Origin: an uncultured Eubacteriales bacterium
GTDB taxonomy: Bacteria > Bacillota > Clostridia > Christensenellales > Aristaeellaceae
NCBI GenBank assembly: GCA_944349855.1
Contig: CALVNS010000005.1
Location: forward strand, 30,156 to 94,155
Direction: 5' to 3'
Length of the DNA stretch: 64,000 bases
The notes under the pieces were generated by a model, which saw only the letters and a program-made list of their open reading frames with translations, was not told the origin of the DNA and made no database searches. Below are positions 61,301-64,000 of this stretch, one piece after another. How positions within the stretch are numbered: the stretch's first letter is position 1; every line of letters starts with the position of its first letter. Position numbers and translations under genes: made by a program.

Positions 61301-63265
61301 TTACGGCCTCCCTTCCTGCTCAAGGAATGTATCGACCTTGTTGAAATTGGCGTTGGCGCTGATGTAGTCGCGCCGCGGCTCGACCTTGTCGCCCATCAGA
61401 ATGGTCACCATGCGTTCAGCCTCCGTGGCGTCCTCGATGGTCACCTGCATGAGCTTGCGGTTTTCAGGGTTCATCGTCGTCTCCCAGAGCTGCTCGGGAT
61501 CCATCTCGCCCAGCCCCTTGTAGCGCTGGATGGTATAGCCCTTGCCGATGCCCTTAGTGATCCGCCGCAATTCGCGATCGTCGTAGGCATACTGTACGTC
61601 CTTGCCCCGCTGCACGCGGTACAGCGGCGGCATGCCGATGTACACATGGCCGTCGGTGATCAGCGCGCGCATATAGCGGTAGAAGAACGTCAGCAGGATC
61701 GCACGGATGTGCGCGCCGTCCTGGTCCGCATCGGAGAGAATGATGACCTTGTGATATTTGAGCGGCGCGAGGGAAAAGTCCTCGTCGATGCCCGTGCCCA
61801 GCGCCGTGATGATGGAGCGAAACTCCTCGTTGGCCAGCACCTGATCAATGCGCTTCTTTTCCGCGTTGAGCGGCTTGCCGCGCAGCGGCAGGATCGCCTG
61901 AAAGCGCCGGTCGCGGCCCTGCTTGGCCGAACCGCCGGCGGAATCGCCTTCGACAATGAACAGCTCGTTTTCCTCCGGCCGTCGGCCGGTGCAACTGGAC
62001 AGCTTGCCCACCAGCGGCGCGGCGTCGAGCTGGTTCTTGGCGCGGGCGACCTCGCGCGCCTTGCGCGACGCCTCGCGCACCTTGGCCGCGCGGATCGCCT
62101 TTTCCACGATCTTCTGCGCCATGTCCTGGTTTTTCAGGTCCTCCAGAAAGGCGGCCAGCCGCTCGCTCACGACTGCCTCGACCGCCGGGCGCACCTCGGT
62201 ATTGCCAAGCCTTCCCTTGGTCTGCCCCTCAAACTGCGGGTTGCGCACCGAGCAGGAGAGCACGGCCGTCAGTCCCTCGCGGAAGTCCTCTCCGGTCAGG
62301 TTGGCGTCCTTGTCCTTGAGCGCGCCGATTTTGCGTGCGAAGTCGTTGAATGCCTTCGTGAATGCGGCCTTGAAGCCAATCTCGTGCGTGCCGCCCTCGG
62401 CTGTGGGGATGTTATTGACGTAGGAAAAGACGCTCTCCGTGTAGCTGTCGCTGTATTGCAGCGCCACGCGGGTGATGACGTCGTCCTTCGTGCCCTCAAA
62501 GCAGATCACCTGGTCGAACAGCGGCGTCTTGTCCCGATTGAGGAACTGCACGTAGCCGGTCAGGCCGCCTTGGAACTGAAAGACGTGCTCGCGCGCCTGC
62601 GGATCCTTCACCCGCTCGTCGACGAAGACGACGCGCATGCCGCGGTTCAGATAGGCGAGCTCGCGCAGGCGGCGGCGCACGACATCGCCGTTGAAGACGG
62701 TCTCCTCAAACACGGCGTCGTCGGGCATGAACGTGACGCACGTGCCCTTCTTGCGCGTGTTGCCCAGGCGCTGCAACTCGCCGACGGGACGACCCGCCGC
62801 GATCTTGCCCTCCTTAGGGTCGTACTCGCTGCGAAACTCCATGCGGTAGTGCGTCCAGTTGAGGTATACATCCACGATCATCCACTTGGACAGCGCGTTC
62901 ACGACCGACGCGCCCACGCCGTGCAGTCCGCCGGAATAGCCGTAGTTTTCGTGGTCGAACTTGCCGCCGGCGTGCAGGCGGGTGTAGACGACCTCCACGC
63001 CCGTGATGCCCAGCTGCGGGTGGATGTCCACGGGCACGCCGCGCCCATTGTCATGCACGCTGACGGAACCGTCCTTGTGCAGCTCGACGCGCACCTCGCT
63101 GGCAAAGCCGTTGGATACCTCGTCGATCGCGTTGTCCACGATCTCCCAGATCAGGTGGTGAAGGCCGCGGGGACCGGTCGAACCGATGTACATGCCAGGG
63201 CGCATGCGCACCGCGTCCAGCCCTTCGAGCACCTTCAGCATGCCTGCATTATACTGCTTTGCCAT
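61301..63265 (-). CDS. DNA topoisomerase IIA, subunit B (ParE/GyrB family)
   Basis: 654 aa. GHKL ATPase: [45 protein letters not shown] and [16 protein letters not shown]. Transducer and TOPRIM domains follow, with [32 protein letters not shown] and [20 protein letters not shown]; the tail has [19 protein letters not shown]. Forms the A2B2 enzyme with the next gene. ATG 63265 follows AGGAGG. Promoter TTGCGC-17-TAAAAT lies at 63322-63350. Confidence 0.93.
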   Translation of the reverse strand: MAKQYNAGMLKVLEGLDAVRMRPGMYIGSTGPRGLHHLIWEIVDNAIDEVSNGFASEVRVELHKDGSVSVHDNGRGVPVDIHPQLGITGVEVVYTRLHAGGKFDHENYGYSGGLHGVGASVVNALSKWMIVDVYLNWTHYRMEFRSEYDPKEGKIAAGRPVGELQRLGNTRKKGTCVTFMPDDAVFEETVFNGDVVRRRLRELAYLNRGMRVVFVDERVKDPQAREHVFQFQGGLTGYVQFLNRDKTPLFDQVICFEGTKDDVITRVALQYSDSYTESVFSYVNNIPTAEGGTHEIGFKAAFTKAFNDFARKIGALKDKDANLTGEDFREGLTAVLSCSVRNPQFEGQTKGRLGNTEVRPAVEAVVSERLAAFLEDLKNQDMAQKIVEKAIRAAKVREASRKAREVARAKNQLDAAPLVGKLSSCTGRRPEENELFIVEGDSAGGSAKQGRDRRFQAILPLRGKPLNAEKKRIDQVLANEEFRSIITALGTGIDEDFSLAPLKYHKVIILSDADQDGAHIRAILLTFFYRYMRALITDGHVYIGMPPLYRVQRGKDVQYAYDDRELRRITKGIGKGYTIQRYKGLGEMDPEQLWETTMNPENRKLMQVTIEDATEAERMVTILMGDKVEPRRDYISANANFNKVDTFLEQEGRP

Positions 63266-63321
63266 GAAAAATCCTCCTGAATCTACCTTGATTGCCATGT
63301 AAATGAATTCGCTAAAATATG

Positions 63322-63350
63322 ATTTTAACATAGTTTTCTGGTTTGCGCAA
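63322..63350 (-). promoter_or_regulatory. Promoter for the topoisomerase operon
   Basis: Read on -: TTGCGC (63345-63350), 17-bp spacer, TAAAAT (63322-63327). Confidence 0.8.
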
Positions 63351-63436
63351 CGAAATTCGATCTTCTGAAAAGGATAATCTCCGCGCGTATGCCGCATAAT
63401 ACGCCCGAAGACAAAATCCCGAAGCGAGGTGCAGTC

Positions 63437-64000
63437 ATGTCCATTGGGATGATCCTCCTCACGGTGCTCGCGCTGCTGATCCTCTTCGGCGTCGGAGAGC
63501 GCGTACTTGACCGCATGCATCTGACCGACCGGCAGGCGCTGTTCATGGTTGCAGCCGTCTTCGTCGGCGGATGGCTGCCCGACATCGAGATCGGTCGGGT
63601 TTCGATCAACATCGGCGGCGCGCTGATCCCGCTGGGGCTGTGCGTATACCTGCTCGTGCGCGCCGGGACGGGCAAGGAGCGCGTGCGCGCGCTCGTCGCC
63701 GCCGTACTCACGGGCGCGGCGGTCTACATGCTCGGCCGCCTGATGCCGGCCGATCCGATTCAGACGGTCATTGATCCAAACTATGTCTACGGTCTGGCCG
63801 CTGGCGTCATCGCCTATCTGCTTGGCCGCTCGCGCCGGGCGGCATTCTTCGCAGGTGTCGTGGGCGTACTGCTGGCCGACATCGCCGTGGCGGTCCTCAA
63901 TTGGTCGCGCGGCATTGACCAGACGCTGCATCTGGGCAGCGCGGGCGCGCTGGACGCCGTGGTAATCTCAGGGCTGCTGGCCGTGCTGCTGGCGGAGTTC
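63437..64000 (+). CDS. DUF1614 membrane protein, truncated by window end
   Basis: 188 codons without a stop. Polytopic membrane protein: IGMILLTVLALLILFGVGER, RQALFMVAAVFVGGWLPDIE, IGGALIPLGLCVYLLVRAG, VYGLAAGVIAYLLGRSRRA, AVVISGLLAVLLAEF. The helix pattern and IGRVSINIGGALIPLGLCVY block suit DUF1614, found near sporulation and signalling genes in clostridia; function unknown. GAGGTG lies 7 nt before ATG 63437. Upstream, GCGTAT / ATACGC form an inverted repeat around 63386-63405 near a possible -10 CATAATAC. Confidence 0.75.
   Translation, partial: MSIGMILLTVLALLILFGVGERVLDRMHLTDRQALFMVAAVFVGGWLPDIEIGRVSINIGGALIPLGLCVYLLVRAGTGKERVRALVAAVLTGAAVYMLGRLMPADPIQTVIDPNYVYGLAAGVIAYLLGRSRRAAFFAGVVGVLLADIAVAVLNWSRGIDQTLHLGSAGALDAVVISGLLAVLLAEF

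Noticed and set aside
63266-63931. Upstream extension of the topoisomerase B frame on -
   Set aside because: It runs antisense through the DUF1614 gene and lacks family similarity; ATG 63265 with AGGAGG is the real start.
1-64000. CRISPR arrays, tRNA/rRNA genes, IS elements, prophage
   Set aside because: No regularly spaced repeats, no tRNA-like cloverleafs, no transposase or phage structural genes were seen on either strand.

Overview
The window is GC-rich chromosomal DNA from an endospore-lineage Firmicute, most likely a Clostridia relative. The placement rests on gene content: ireB-ruvX-DUF1292, a Phe-type T-box ahead of pheST, yicC-remA-gmk-rpoZ-coaBC, priA-def-fmt-rsmB-rlmN-stp-prkC-rsgA-rpe-thiN, yloU-fakA-recG, a PdaB-type polysaccharide deacetylase, PASTA kinase and pyruvate phosphate dikinase. 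Promoters are clear sigma-A types (TTGNNN, usually 17 bp, TATAAT-like). GTG and TTG starts behind strong Shine-Dalgarno sites are common. No rRNA, tRNA, CRISPR array, IS element or prophage was seen.

Layout. Positions 1-9053 (+): pseudouridine synthase, PRC-barrel protein, small YtxH-like protein, AI-2E-type permease, the ireB / RuvX-DUF1292 fusion / DUF1292 cluster, then a T-box controlling pheS-pheT-aroE. Positions 9056-19553 are mixed-strand and more accessory: udk, MATE pump, secreted GH18 protein, a 25-cysteine protein, xpt, an HD hydrolase, a fucose-isomerase-like enzyme, a DinB-like protein, the repair pair nfo-alkD and a QW-motif protein. Positions 19575-25813 (-) hold an ABC importer operon with a DUF3798 binding protein and a long structured leader. 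Positions 25908-27271 (+) carry gtrA and an LCP-like gene. Positions 27460-36163 (-) carry a Xer-like recombinase, rnhA, ppdK and yloU-fakA-recG. rpmB stands alone on + at 36408. From 36751 to 63265 everything is on -: a small membrane protein, the ten-gene priA-to-thiN operon (transcribed from about 48070), the yicC-to-coaBC operon, yerC-pcrA-ligA-AIR synthase, pdaB-ssb-like and a type II topoisomerase pair. A DUF1614 membrane protein runs off the + end.

How the genes work together. Much of the window serves translation: Phe-tRNA charging, formylation and deformylation, rRNA modification, RsgA, L28. A second theme is DNA maintenance: PcrA, LigA, RecG, PriA, topoisomerase, Nfo, AlkD, Xer, RNase HI, SSB-like. 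Envelope and sporulation functions (PrkC/Stp, PdaB, LCP, GtrA, GH18) are interspersed.

I see no clear new defence or mobile system. The most unusual items are the in-frame RuvX-DUF1292 fusion with a nested ribosome-binding site, the unassigned structured leader of the DUF3798 transporter, a permease with a large soluble insertion, the cysteine-dense protein at 12480, a two-OB-fold SSB-like protein beside pdaB, and a dif-like AT-rich palindromic patch beside a lone Xer recombinase.
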